From: Gemmatimonadota bacterium
GTDB taxonomy: Bacteria > Gemmatimonadota > Gemmatimonadetes > Gemmatimonadales > Gemmatimonadaceae
Length of the DNA stretch: 15,670 bases
Direction of reading: 5' to 3'
Assembly (NCBI GenBank): GCA_028287225.1
Contig: JAQBPZ010000329.1
Span: 1-15,670, forward strand
Each line of letters starts with the position of its first letter. Position 1 is the first letter of the stretch. Below the pieces are notes generated by a model, which worked only from the letters and a program-made list of their open reading frames with translations, searched no databases and was not told where the DNA came from. Both the position numbers and the translations under genes were made by a program. Of the stretch, positions 1 to 7,139 are shown piece by piece.

Positions 1-360
1 CTCACCGGGGCCGGTGCACTCCAGGCGAAGGTGGGCGAGCGCGTGCGCCTGTTCGTGGGCGACGCGGGCCCCAACCTCACCAGCAGCTTCCACGTGATCG
101 GCGAGGTATTCGACAACGTCTACACCGAGGGGGGCAGCACCGCCACGGAGCACAATGTCCAGACGACCTCGATCCCGGCAGGCGGATCGGCCATCGTGGA
201 GTTCGGCGTCGAGAAGCCGGGCGACCTGATCCTGGTGGACCACGCGATCTTCCGCGCCTTCAACAAGGGTGCGCTGGGCGTGCTCACCGTGACGGGCAAG
301 GACTCCCCGAAGATCTTCGCCTCGGTGAAGTCGATGTTCGGCACCAGCAAGAGCGAGTGA
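1..360 (+). CDS. nirK: Copper-containing nitrite reductase NirK (AniA-like), C-terminal part
   Basis: This is the 3' end of a gene whose start lies before the window; 119 residues and the TGA stop are visible in frame from base 1. The enzyme reduces nitrite to nitric oxide in the periplasm using type 1 and type 2 copper centres. The visible part is the second cupredoxin domain. It contains SSFHVIGEVFD (His31 of the visible part), matching the catalytic His of the type 2 site, and LVDHAIFRAFNKGALG (His81), matching the type 2 copper-ligand His near the C-terminus. The wording of both motifs is closest to the AniA-like class, not the Alcaligenes/Achromobacter class. The type 1 copper ligands lie in the missing part. 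The neighbours nirV and a SCO protein support the call. It ends in a short Ser/Lys-rich tail, with nirV starting 3 nt later. Confidence 0.95.
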   Translation, partial: LTGAGALQAKVGERVRLFVGDAGPNLTSSFHVIGEVFDNVYTEGGSTATEHNVQTTSIPAGGSAIVEFGVEKPGDLILVDHAIFRAFNKGALGVLTVTGKDSPKIFASVKSMFGTSKSE

Positions 361-363
361 TCC

Positions 364-1158
364 ATGCTCTCCATCGCCATCCTCGCCGCCGCGCTCTTCG
401 CCGGTAGCCCTGTCTCCGAAACGGCACGGGGTGCGGCGGCGAAGATGGCGATCCTTCCGGCCGGCACCTACCGCCCGCTGTATGCCGAGCCGGGTGCACC
501 GCGCATCCGTGTCGCCGCCTTCGCGCTCGATCGCGATCCGGTGACACGGGGTGAGTTCCAGCGGTTCGTGCTCACGCATGCAACCTGGCGCCGCGACGCC
601 ATCCGCCCGGTCTTCGCCGAGCACGGCTACCTCGCCGACTGGGTGAGCGCCGTCGATCCGGGCGCCGCCACCCTCCGGCGCCCGGTCACCGCGGTCTCCT
701 GGTTCGCCGCCCGCGCCTACTGTGCCGCGCAGGGCAAGCGGCTCCCCACGGTGGACGAGTGGGAGTATGCCGCCGCGGCGAGCGCGACGATGCGCGACGC
801 CATCGGCGACCGGGCCGTCGCCGGCCGGCTCCTCCAGCTCTATCAGTCTCGAGCCTCGCGTGCCGGCGAGGAGGTGGGCCGCGGCGTCCGCAACGCATAC
901 GGCGTCCGGGACCTGCACGAGATGGGCTGGGAGTGGACGCTCGACTTCAACAGCGTGCTCGTCTCCGATGACTCGCGTGGACTCGGCGCGGGCGGCGACG
1001 AGCGCGACCATCATCTCTTCTGCGCCAGCGCCGCGCTCGGGGCGAGCGACCCCACCAACTACGCCGCGTTCCTGCGCTACGCATTCCGCGCCGGCCTCAC
1101 GGGCCGCGCCACGGTGCGGTCCCTCGGCTTCCGCTGCGCCGCGAGCGCCCACTCCTGA
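364..1158 (+). CDS. nirV: NirV, formylglycine-generating-enzyme-like protein of the nirK operon
   Basis: The product has 264 residues: a hydrophobic N-terminus (about 1-15) consistent with export, then an FGE/SUMF1-type fold. Visible family motifs are PVTRGEFQRF (59-68), the long PVTAVSWFAARAYC...RLPTVDEWEYAA block (107-137), NAYGVRDLHEMGWEWT (178-193) and the terminal LGFRC (254-258). FGE enzymes oxidise a sulfatase Cys to formylglycine with a Cys pair just before the final GFRC. Here that stretch reads YAFRAGLTGRATVRS, with no Cys, so the catalytic pair appears to be absent. An FGE-like gene directly downstream of nirK is the known nirV arrangement, and its role in copper nitrite reductase maturation is not settled. 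The start is the ATG 3 nt after the nirK stop, with no clear Shine-Dalgarno, suggesting translational coupling. Confidence 0.85.
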   Translation: MLSIAILAAALFAGSPVSETARGAAAKMAILPAGTYRPLYAEPGAPRIRVAAFALDRDPVTRGEFQRFVLTHATWRRDAIRPVFAEHGYLADWVSAVDPGAATLRRPVTAVSWFAARAYCAAQGKRLPTVDEWEYAAAASATMRDAIGDRAVAGRLLQLYQSRASRAGEEVGRGVRNAYGVRDLHEMGWEWTLDFNSVLVSDDSRGLGAGGDERDHHLFCASAALGASDPTNYAAFLRYAFRAGLTGRATVRSLGFRCAASAHS

Positions 1159-1161
1159 CCG

Positions 1162-1827
1162 ATGCCCGCCATGCGCACATCCATCCGTCGTCGCCCGCTC
1201 CTCGTCCTCATCGCCACGCTGGGGCTGCACGGCTGCGCGCGCTCGGCGCCGCAATCGGAGTCCGGCGCGATCACCTCGAGCGCTGCGACGACCGCCTCCG
1301 CGGGCCGGTTCTCGGTCTACGACCTGGATGCGCAGTGGCGTGACCAGCACGGCACGACCCGAACGCTCGGCACCCTGCGCGGCCGGCCGCAGCTGCTCGC
1401 GATGGTCTACACGCACTGCACGAGCGCCTGTCCGCTCTCGGTGAGCACGATGAAGGACCTCGAGGCACGCACCGATCCATCGGTCGGGCTGGTCCTCGTC
1501 ACCCTCGACCCGGCCAACGACACGCCCGCCCGGCTCCTGGCGTACGCCGTCGAGCGGGGGCTCTCCGCACGCTGGACGCTGCTGAGCGGCAGCGACGAGG
1601 CCGTGCGCGAGCTCGCGGCCGCCATCGGTGTGCGCTACCGCCGCATCGACGCGAGCGAGCTTGCGCACACGAACACGCTCACGGTGCTCGACGCCGCGGG
1701 CGCCCCCGTTCACCAGCAGACGGGGCTCGACGGCCAGGGCGAGACCCTGGCCGTCATTCACGCCCTCGACGTCGCCGCCACACCTACCTCCACCTTCGCG
1801 CCGGCTCCCGGGCGCCTCACGAGATGA
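1162..1827 (+). CDS. SCO1/SenC-family copper chaperone lipoprotein
   Basis: The product has 221 residues. The N-terminus has Arg-rich residues, a hydrophobic stretch and a lipobox-like LHGC with the lipidated Cys at 25, so it is probably anchored to the membrane facing the periplasm. The thioredoxin-like SCO domain covers about 48-202. It has the copper-binding CxxxC as YTHCTSACP (Cys86, Cys90) and the third ligand His169 in ELAHTNTLTVLD. VLVTLDPANDTP (111-122) is also typical of the family. SCO proteins deliver copper or reduce thiols for Cu-enzyme assembly, classically CuA of cytochrome oxidase. Placed between nirV and a DUF542 gene, this one more likely serves NirK (inference). The ATG at 1162 lies 3 nt after the nirV stop; an ATG at 1171 is an alternative start. 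The C-terminal 20 residues are a Pro/Thr/Ala-rich tail. Confidence 0.88.
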   Translation: MPAMRTSIRRRPLLVLIATLGLHGCARSAPQSESGAITSSAATTASAGRFSVYDLDAQWRDQHGTTRTLGTLRGRPQLLAMVYTHCTSACPLSVSTMKDLEARTDPSVGLVLVTLDPANDTPARLLAYAVERGLSARWTLLSGSDEAVRELAAAIGVRYRRIDASELAHTNTLTVLDAAGAPVHQQTGLDGQGETLAVIHALDVAATPTSTFAPAPGRLTR

Positions 1828-2048
1828 CGACGAACCGCTCCGGACCCTCCGCACACCCGATCGACCCGACATGGTCGGTGAACCAGCTCATCGCCCATCT
1901 CCCGGAGTCCATGCAGCTGCTCAACGCGTACGGCGTGGACACCTGCTGTGGTGGCGAGCTGCCCCTCCAACGCGCCGCGCGCGAGGCCAACGTGGAGCTG
2001 GAGCTGCTGCTCGAGCTGCTGCAGAGCGTTGCCGAGGAGGCGCGGTGA
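1824..2048 (+). CDS. Free-standing ScdA/RIC N-terminal (DUF542) domain protein
   Basis: This 74-residue protein begins at an ATG that overlaps the SCO stop (ATGA). It matches the N-terminal DUF542/ScdA_N module of iron-sulfur-cluster repair di-iron proteins (RIC, YtfE, ScdA, NorA). The signature is the pair of Cys in GVDTCCGGELPLQRAA (Cys41-Cys42), preceded by the typical helix SVNQLIAHLPESMQLLNAYG. The hemerythrin-like di-iron domain that follows in full-length RIC proteins is missing. The remaining residues form one Leu/Glu-rich helix and the gene ends cleanly, so it is a complete single-domain protein and not a truncation. The context in a nitrite reductase operon fits a role in the response to nitric oxide or nitrosative damage. 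The exact function of the isolated domain is unknown. Confidence 0.87.
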   Translation: MTTNRSGPSAHPIDPTWSVNQLIAHLPESMQLLNAYGVDTCCGGELPLQRAAREANVELELLLELLQSVAEEAR

Positions 2049-2389
2049 AGCTCCTCGACGCGGTCCAGGCTGCGCGCAATGCGGTGCGTGCGCACCATGA
2101 CCGGCCCGCCACGGCCGTGCTTCACGACTCGCCCGACGCTCGGGTGGTGGTCTTCAACCTCATGCCCGGCCAGGCGGTGGCCCCGCACACCAGCACATCG
2201 ACCGTGCAGCTCACGGTGCTCGGCGGCGGCGGCTTCCTCAGCGGCATGGATGGCGACCAGTCCGTGGAGCACCCGTGCTCCGCGGGCGACGTGGCGGTCT
2301 ACGCTCCCGGCGAGCTGCACGGCATGCGCGCCGTCGCCGAGGAGCTGCTGCTGCTGGCCACGATCACGCCTCGCCCCGGAGCACGCTGA
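2045..2389 (+). CDS. Small single-domain cupin
   Basis: The product has 114 residues and starts at a GTG overlapping the preceding stop (GTGA). It has a single RmlC-like cupin barrel. Cupin motif 1 is degenerate: PGQAVAPHTSTSTVQLTVLG keeps His48, but the second His is Ser and the Glu position is Gln55. Motif 2 is well kept as GDVAVYAPGELHGM (81-94) with His92. It may therefore bind metal weakly or through fewer ligands. Small cupins of this type often sit in operons with denitrification and nitric-oxide-response genes. No specific reaction can be assigned. An in-frame open frame extends upstream through the SCO gene, but overlap and composition make 2045 the sensible start. It overlaps the next gene by one base (TGATG). 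Confidence 0.8.
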   Translation: MKLLDAVQAARNAVRAHHDRPATAVLHDSPDARVVVFNLMPGQAVAPHTSTSTVQLTVLGGGGFLSGMDGDQSVEHPCSAGDVAVYAPGELHGMRAVAEELLLLATITPRPGAR

Positions 2390-2907
2390 TGGAGTGGTTC
2401 GTTCGCGCCTTCCTGAAGGCGAGCCTCGCCTGGCTCGCGCTCGGCGTCACGCTGGGCGTGGCCATGGCTGCGCATCCCGCATGGGCGCTCTATCGGCTCG
2501 CCCACGTGCACATGAACCTGCTCGGGTTCGTGACGATGATGATCTACGGCATCGCGTATCACGTCATCCCGCGCTTCTCGGGCCATCCGCTCTGGAGCCG
2601 GCGCCTCGCCGTCCACCACTGGTGGTGCGCGCAGGCCGGACTCGCGGGAATGGTGACGGGCTTCGTGCTGCGTGCGACGCCGGGCGTCCCGACGGAGGTG
2701 TCCACGGTGGTACTCGCCGGCGGCGGCGCACTGTCCGCGGCCGGTGCCTACGCGTTCGCGCTGAACCTGTGGCGGACGATCGACGGCGTCGGCGCGGCCG
2801 GAAAGCCACCAGCCGGCGGTGCGCGGCGCCCGCGCGAGCGCGCCGCGCCCGCGCTCCCCGTCCTGCCGTCGTCTGCGGCCGTCGCCTCTCCGGCACGCGG
2901 GGCATAG
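2389..2907 (+). CDS. Four-helix membrane protein with heme-copper-oxidase subunit I-like helix
   Basis: The product has 172 residues with four predicted membrane segments (about 10-28, 40-60, 78-97, 104-127). It ends in a soluble Ala/Pro/Arg-rich tail (about 135-172). The second segment reads AHVHMNLLGFV and continues to AYHVIPRF (58-63 region). This resembles helix II of cytochrome oxidase or NorB subunit I, where a His binds low-spin heme. His39, His41 and His58 are candidate heme or copper ligands. With only four helices it cannot hold the complete binuclear centre of a true oxidase, which needs His residues in helices VI, VII and X. Similar small proteins are usually annotated as cytochrome oxidase subunit I-like. 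The start ATG shares one base with the cupin stop. The next gene carries the same AHxHxxLxGFV motif, so the two may form a heteromer. Confidence 0.72.
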   Translation: MEWFVRAFLKASLAWLALGVTLGVAMAAHPAWALYRLAHVHMNLLGFVTMMIYGIAYHVIPRFSGHPLWSRRLAVHHWWCAQAGLAGMVTGFVLRATPGVPTEVSTVVLAGGGALSAAGAYAFALNLWRTIDGVGAAGKPPAGGARRPRERAAPALPVLPSSAAVASPARGA

Positions 2908-2911
2908 CCGC

Positions 2912-3367
2912 GTGCACACGCTGGTCCGGCGCTACATCAAGACGGCGATCCTCTTCCTTGCCGTGGGGCTGCTCATCGGCGGATGGATGCTGGTCCGCCG
3001 AGAGCTCTACGGGCTGTATCCGAACGCCTACGAGGTCAGCGCCCACACCCACGCGCTCCTCGTCGGATTCGTGATGGAGATGATCCTTGGCGTGGCGCTC
3101 TGGCTCTTTCCGAGGCCGTCGAAGGAAGATCTGCGCTACAGCCCGCGCACCGCCGAATGGGCGTACTGGGTCCTCACTCTCGCGACCGGAAGCCGAGTGC
3201 TCGGCGAGCTCGCCCGCCCACACGTCGAGTCGCGCGCGCTGCGCTGGGTCGTGGTGTTCGCTGGCCTGGCACAGGCGTTCGGCCTGCTGCTCTTCTTCCA
3301 GACGATGTGGACGCGAATCCGTCCGCTGGGGAGCAAGGCGCGCGAGGCGGGCGGGGAGCGGTTCTGA
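2912..3367 (+). CDS. Second four-helix membrane protein with AHxHxxLxGFV heme-oxidase-like motif
   Basis: The product has 151 residues and starts at a GTG 4 nt after the previous stop. The frame is open further upstream, but earlier starts would overlap the preceding gene deeply. About four membrane segments are predicted (10-27, 47-67, 82-101, 110-131). The second contains AHTHALLVGFV (44-54) followed by EMILGVALWLFPRP, a close match to the motif of the preceding protein and to heme-copper oxidase/NorB helix II. His45 and His47 are the likely ligands. As with its neighbour, the binuclear-centre region is absent. It is the last gene of the nir operon in this window and ends 6 nt before the convergent antiporter gene. 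A role in heme-based electron transfer or nitric oxide sensing near NirK is inferred from context only. Confidence 0.7.
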   Translation: MHTLVRRYIKTAILFLAVGLLIGGWMLVRRELYGLYPNAYEVSAHTHALLVGFVMEMILGVALWLFPRPSKEDLRYSPRTAEWAYWVLTLATGSRVLGELARPHVESRALRWVVVFAGLAQAFGLLLFFQTMWTRIRPLGSKAREAGGERF

Positions 3368-3373
3368 GCCGCG

Positions 3374-4615
3374 TCACGCCCGGCTCGTCACCTCGGCGAC
3401 GGCGATATCGACCGGCTCGGAGTGGCCGACCTTCAGGCGGCGAATCAGCCACGGCATCGAGAGACCCTGGAGCACCAGCGACAGCAGGACCACGCCATAG
3501 GTCATCGCGATGAGCTGGCTGCGGTGCGGAAAGTCCGCCGGCAGCGAGAGGGCAAGCACCATGGACAGCGCGCCGCGAAGCCCGCCCCAGGTCAGCACCG
3601 CAACCCACGGTGACGGTACGCGCTCGCGCGTCCCCCGCAGCGCCGCGGTGACGAGGAAGACCACGCCGAACCGGCCGACCAGGGCGCCGAGCCAGGCGAC
3701 GCCGATCACCGGCGCCCACACGGCCAGTGCGGGAAGCTCCACCTCGAAGCCGATGAGGAGGAACACGAACGAGTTGAGGGCGAACGCGAGGTAGTCCCAG
3801 AAGGTCGCCACCGCGAGCCGGGTGGGCGCGGTCATCGCGCGTTCCCGGCCGAAGGTGCCGCACAGCATGCCGGCGGTGACCGTCGCGATCACCCCCGAGC
3901 AGTGCACCTCCTCGGCGAGCGCGAACGATCCGTACGCGGCGATCACCGTGAGCGCGATCTCGATCACCGGATCGTCGATGCGCGCGGTGATGTGCGTCGC
4001 CAGTGCCGCGAGCAGGGCTCCGATCACCAACCCTCCGCCAACGATGTACAGGAACTGGAGCGACAGCGACCCCGGCGTCGGCGACTCGCCGCCGACGTAC
4101 GCGAGGATCAGCGTGAAGAACACGACCGAGGTCCCGTCGTTGAGCAGGCTCTCGGCCTCCACGAGGGCGGTGAGGCGGTGCCCCACGTGCATCTGCTTGA
4201 ACAGCGCGACCACGGCAATCGGGTCGGTGGCCGCGATGAGCGCGCCGAACACCATCCCATGCCGCCAGGTAAAGTCCCGGTCGAGCGCGAATCCCGTCAT
4301 CATGCCCGTGACGAGCAACGCGGTGAGGGCGATGGCGGCCACCACGCCGGGAACCGCGAGGGCGCCAACGGTCAGGCGGCTCGCCCAGAACTCGCGGGCG
4401 TTGATGTTGAAGGAGGCCTCGAACAGCAGCCCGGGCAGGAACACGGCGAACAGCAGGTCCTTCGTCAGGTGCGGCGCGGGCACCAGGCCGAGCGAGCCGA
4501 GCGCCAGGCCGACCAGCACGAGGGCGACCGTGTAGGGAAATCGCACCGCGCGCACCGCCAGGGCCACCGCGGTCGCGATGGAGAACAGCAGGATGAGGGT
4601 GGTCTCGATGCGCAT
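3374..4615 (-). CDS. CPA1-family Na+/H+ antiporter (NhaP-type)
   Basis: This 413-residue integral membrane protein has about 12 hydrophobic segments and starts at the ATG of MRIETTLILLFS, which begins the first membrane helix. Longer in-frame extensions upstream are Arg-rich and implausible. CPA1 signatures are clear: GALIAATDPIAVVALF (124-139), ESLLNDGTSVVFF (155-167) with the ion-binding Asn-Asp pair (159-160), and TWGGLRGALSMVLALSLP (342-359). It exchanges cytoplasmic sodium or another monovalent cation for protons in the inner membrane, for pH and salt homeostasis. It lacks the long C-terminal cytoplasmic domain found in many NhaP proteins, ending shortly after the last helix. It converges on the nir operon with a 6 bp gap and diverges from the 794-residue secreted protein. 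No regulatory link to either is evident. Confidence 0.92.
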   Translation of the reverse strand: MRIETTLILLFSIATAVALAVRAVRFPYTVALVLVGLALGSLGLVPAPHLTKDLLFAVFLPGLLFEASFNINAREFWASRLTVGALAVPGVVAAIALTALLVTGMMTGFALDRDFTWRHGMVFGALIAATDPIAVVALFKQMHVGHRLTALVEAESLLNDGTSVVFFTLILAYVGGESPTPGSLSLQFLYIVGGGLVIGALLAALATHITARIDDPVIEIALTVIAAYGSFALAEEVHCSGVIATVTAGMLCGTFGRERAMTAPTRLAVATFWDYLAFALNSFVFLLIGFEVELPALAVWAPVIGVAWLGALVGRFGVVFLVTAALRGTRERVPSPWVAVLTWGGLRGALSMVLALSLPADFPHRSQLIAMTYGVVLLSLVLQGLSMPWLIRRLKVGHSEPVDIAVAEVTSRA

Positions 4616-4754
4616 GCCGGAAAAGATGGGTGCGGGCGCACGCACGACAAAGTCTTCACGACATCTTCCGCACGCCTGCCGACCGGGCCACATTCGGACC
4701 GGGCGTCCGACGCGAAGCCGCGCGAGCGTCCGCACCCGTCTCGTGGTGAGCCGA
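4616..4754. promoter_or_regulatory. Divergent intergenic region with inverted repeat
   Basis: These 139 bp separate the divergent starts of the antiporter (4615, minus) and the secreted protein (4755, plus), so promoters for both are expected here. No convincing -35/-10 pair can be picked out by eye. TCGGAC and GTCCGA form a perfect inverted repeat with a 5-nt spacer at 4694-4710. An 8-bp direct repeat GACCGGGC occurs at 4681 and 4697, partly overlapping it. Short palindromes are common in GC-rich DNA, so an operator role is only a possibility. A GGTGAG ribosome binding site sits at 4745-4750, just before the plus-strand ATG. Confidence 0.45.
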
Positions 4755-7139
4755 ATGACAGGCATCCGCGCGTCCGGCCGTCCTCGCTGGCACCCTTTCC
4801 CGTCTCTCGTCGCCCTCGCGCTCGTCGGCGCGGCGACCGTCCTGGTGCCCCACGGGGCTGCATCGCAGGCCCCGGTCACACTGACGGGCCCCACGCTGCT
4901 GGGCGAATGGGCGATGGAGCAGCAGACGCGCGAGCGATGGATGCACGGCCGCGACCGGCCGCGCTTCACGCCATTCCGCGCGACTCGCCGCTGGGTCATG
5001 GTGGATTCGATCCGCGACAGCGCGACGACCCGCCGGCTTCATCTCACCCTCGAACGCACGGTCCGCGGCCGCGACTCGGCGCTCATCGTCGTCGGCCCCA
5101 CGGGGCACGTCGCCCGGCTCGAGACGGGGCTCGCGCCTCTCCCGCACCAGGGGGCGGAGTCTCCGGGCGATTCGGCGCGCCGGGATGACATGCAGCGTCG
5201 CGGGATCGAGGGCGGAGTCGCGCTGCTCGCGAGCCGGCTGTGGGACGTCGTGCCCGTGAGGCCCCCGGAGGTGCCGCGGCCGGGCCTCGCATGGACAGAT
5301 ACCATCTCGCGCGACGCCAGCGACGGCCCGTTTCGCCAGGCGATGCGCGGCACCCGGGTCAGCCGCATCGCGGGTGAGCGTGTCGTCGGCGGACACCGCC
5401 TCTGGATCATCCACGACAGCGCGGCGGTGACGTACGAGGAGCGTTATCCCGAACGGGAGCGCACCCTCGACACCACCGTGCTCGTCGTGCGCACGGTCGC
5501 CGGCACCATTCGGGGGACGCACCTCTACGATCCGGGTCTCCGGCTCTCGCGTGAGCGCGACGACACGACGTCACTCTCGGGCGAGGCGGTCCTTCGGTAT
5601 CCGGATGGGCGCACGTACCGCACACCGGCGCGATACGAGCGCATGCGCCGCTGGGACCTGCTCGATGCACCGCGCTACGCCGCACGCATCACCGAGCTGC
5701 GCGCCGAGAACGCGCGCAGGTCCGGCGGCATGGTCATGGTGCCGGGAGCGGGACTCGAGCGACGCCTGGCCGAGGGCGACGCGAAGGCGCGCGACTCGCT
5801 GCTCGCGGCATGGCAGCGCACCACCGATCCATCCGAGGCAGCCGGACTCTTCGACCTCCTCACGACGTGGGCGGCGCGGGACGTGTCGTCGACCAAGCGG
5901 ATCGACAGCGTCCGTGTATCCGCTGGGGACACCGCCTACCTGTATGAGCTGCTGGCGCGGCGCGCCTATGGGGAGGAGCCCGTCGACACCGCCGCCGTGC
6001 TCGCGATGCTGCCGTTCATGGACGATCCCTCGCTCGCGTGGAGCCTGGGCCTGAGTCGCGACTGGCTGTACGAGAATCTCGTGCAGTCCCTCACGACGTG
6101 GCCGCGTGCAGCCGCCGCGGTGAAGCCCCCGCACGGCCGGGTGGCCTGCACGATCGACGCATGCGGGCTGCTCGCCGGGCAGTGGCGTACCGCACGCGAG
6201 CCTCGGCTCCGCGACGTCGGCCTGGTGGCGCTCATGTCGATGGATCCCGCCCACTGGGCCGACACCGTCCTGGCGCTCGACGGTCCCCGGCGTCCGCTCC
6301 TCCACGACGCGGCGATGCTCGCGCGCGGTGCGGGCGCGACGTGGCCGGCTGCCTCCAAAGCACCGATCCCGCCGCCCGGCAGCGACTGGCACGCGTGGCT
6401 CGAGTGGATGGACGGGGGGAACACGCTCCCCCGCGTGCGGTTCGAGGAGTCGCACGCGACCGCCGTTCGGTTCCAGCAGGCACGAACCGGCCGCGACGTC
6501 GTCGCCGAGTGGCGGCGCCAGTACGAGGAGGCGCGGTCCGATTCGGCGCGGCTCGTCTTCGGCTCCATGCTCTCGCGCGTCGGGGCGCTCGCGCTCACGG
6601 AGTCCGAGGTCGCCAGTGCGTTCACATCCGGAGAGCCGTCGCGTGTGGAGCTCGCGAGGGAGACGCTGCTCAGGAGCTTCGGCAGTTCGGCGACTCCGCT
6701 CGATCCCGCCGCGGCGGCGCCCCTGATCGAGCGACTACTGGCCGCCACGGTGGATTCCGGATCGCTCTGGCGTTCCGGCACATCGGACATCGGGCCGCCA
6801 CGGCGTGTCCAGTCGACGGCTCTTCACGCGCCGCGCCGCCGCATCTTCCTGAATGGCGACGGCCTTCCGGCCAGCGTGCGCGCGAAGTGGAGCGCGCGCG
6901 TCCAGCTGCTCACAGCGACGGAGTGGCGGGACCGTGACCCGCGCGAAGCGGCGGTGTTCTACACGATCGGTCCGGTCACGACGTGGGGCCGGTTCGTGCG
7001 CATCGAGCTGAATGCCTCGGAGCGAACCGCCCGGACGCCGGATCAGCTCCCGGCGGCCTATGCGTCGGGCAGGACGTACTACCTGATGCCATTGAACGGC
7101 GAGTGGGTGATCGTCGCCGGGAGTGAATGGGTGACGTGA
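4755..7139 (+). CDS. Large secreted protein of unknown function
   Basis: The product has 794 residues. I do not recognise the family. The N-terminus is a signal peptide: basic start (MTGIRASGRPR), hydrophobic core (about 17-31) and a likely cleavage after Ser37 or Ala39 (AASQA). Residues about 40-320 look beta-rich, with alternating hydrophobic stretches and many Arg-Asp-Ser/Thr steps. About 340-690 are mostly helical with repeated Ala/Leu/Arg helices, which might be a helical-repeat fold. The last 70 residues are again beta-like, ending YYLMPLNGEWVIVAGSEWVT. The chosen ATG is preceded by GGTGAG and places the signal peptide correctly; the frame is open further upstream but encodes Arg/Pro-rich sequence. 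The style (high Arg, Asp and Thr in exported proteins) is common in Gemmatimonadota. It appears monocistronic, diverging from the antiporter and converging on the Unb-like operon. Confidence 0.75.
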   Translation: MTGIRASGRPRWHPFPSLVALALVGAATVLVPHGAASQAPVTLTGPTLLGEWAMEQQTRERWMHGRDRPRFTPFRATRRWVMVDSIRDSATTRRLHLTLERTVRGRDSALIVVGPTGHVARLETGLAPLPHQGAESPGDSARRDDMQRRGIEGGVALLASRLWDVVPVRPPEVPRPGLAWTDTISRDASDGPFRQAMRGTRVSRIAGERVVGGHRLWIIHDSAAVTYEERYPERERTLDTTVLVVRTVAGTIRGTHLYDPGLRLSRERDDTTSLSGEAVLRYPDGRTYRTPARYERMRRWDLLDAPRYAARITELRAENARRSGGMVMVPGAGLERRLAEGDAKARDSLLAAWQRTTDPSEAAGLFDLLTTWAARDVSSTKRIDSVRVSAGDTAYLYELLARRAYGEEPVDTAAVLAMLPFMDDPSLAWSLGLSRDWLYENLVQSLTTWPRAAAAVKPPHGRVACTIDACGLLAGQWRTAREPRLRDVGLVALMSMDPAHWADTVLALDGPRRPLLHDAAMLARGAGATWPAASKAPIPPPGSDWHAWLEWMDGGNTLPRVRFEESHATAVRFQQARTGRDVVAEWRRQYEEARSDSARLVFGSMLSRVGALALTESEVASAFTSGEPSRVELARETLLRSFGSSATPLDPAAAAPLIERLLAATVDSGSLWRSGTSDIGPPRRVQSTALHAPRRRIFLNGDGLPASVRAKWSARVQLLTATEWRDRDPREAAVFYTIGPVTTWGRFVRIELNASERTARTPDQLPAAYASGRTYYLMPLNGEWVIVAGSEWVT

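Noticed and set aside
364..1158. Active formylglycine-generating enzyme for sulfatases.
   Set aside because: No sulfatase gene nearby, catalytic Cys pair missing, and the position after nirK fits NirV.
2389..3367. A split or frameshifted full-length cytochrome oxidase or NorB subunit I.
   Set aside because: Both proteins repeat the same helix II-like motif instead of covering successive parts of a 12-helix subunit, and each has its own start and stop.
3902..5188. Plus-strand open frame of 428 codons across the antiporter and its upstream region.
   Set aside because: Composition is dominated by Arg, Glu, Gln and His from antisense reading of membrane helices; the minus-strand antiporter has strong family motifs.
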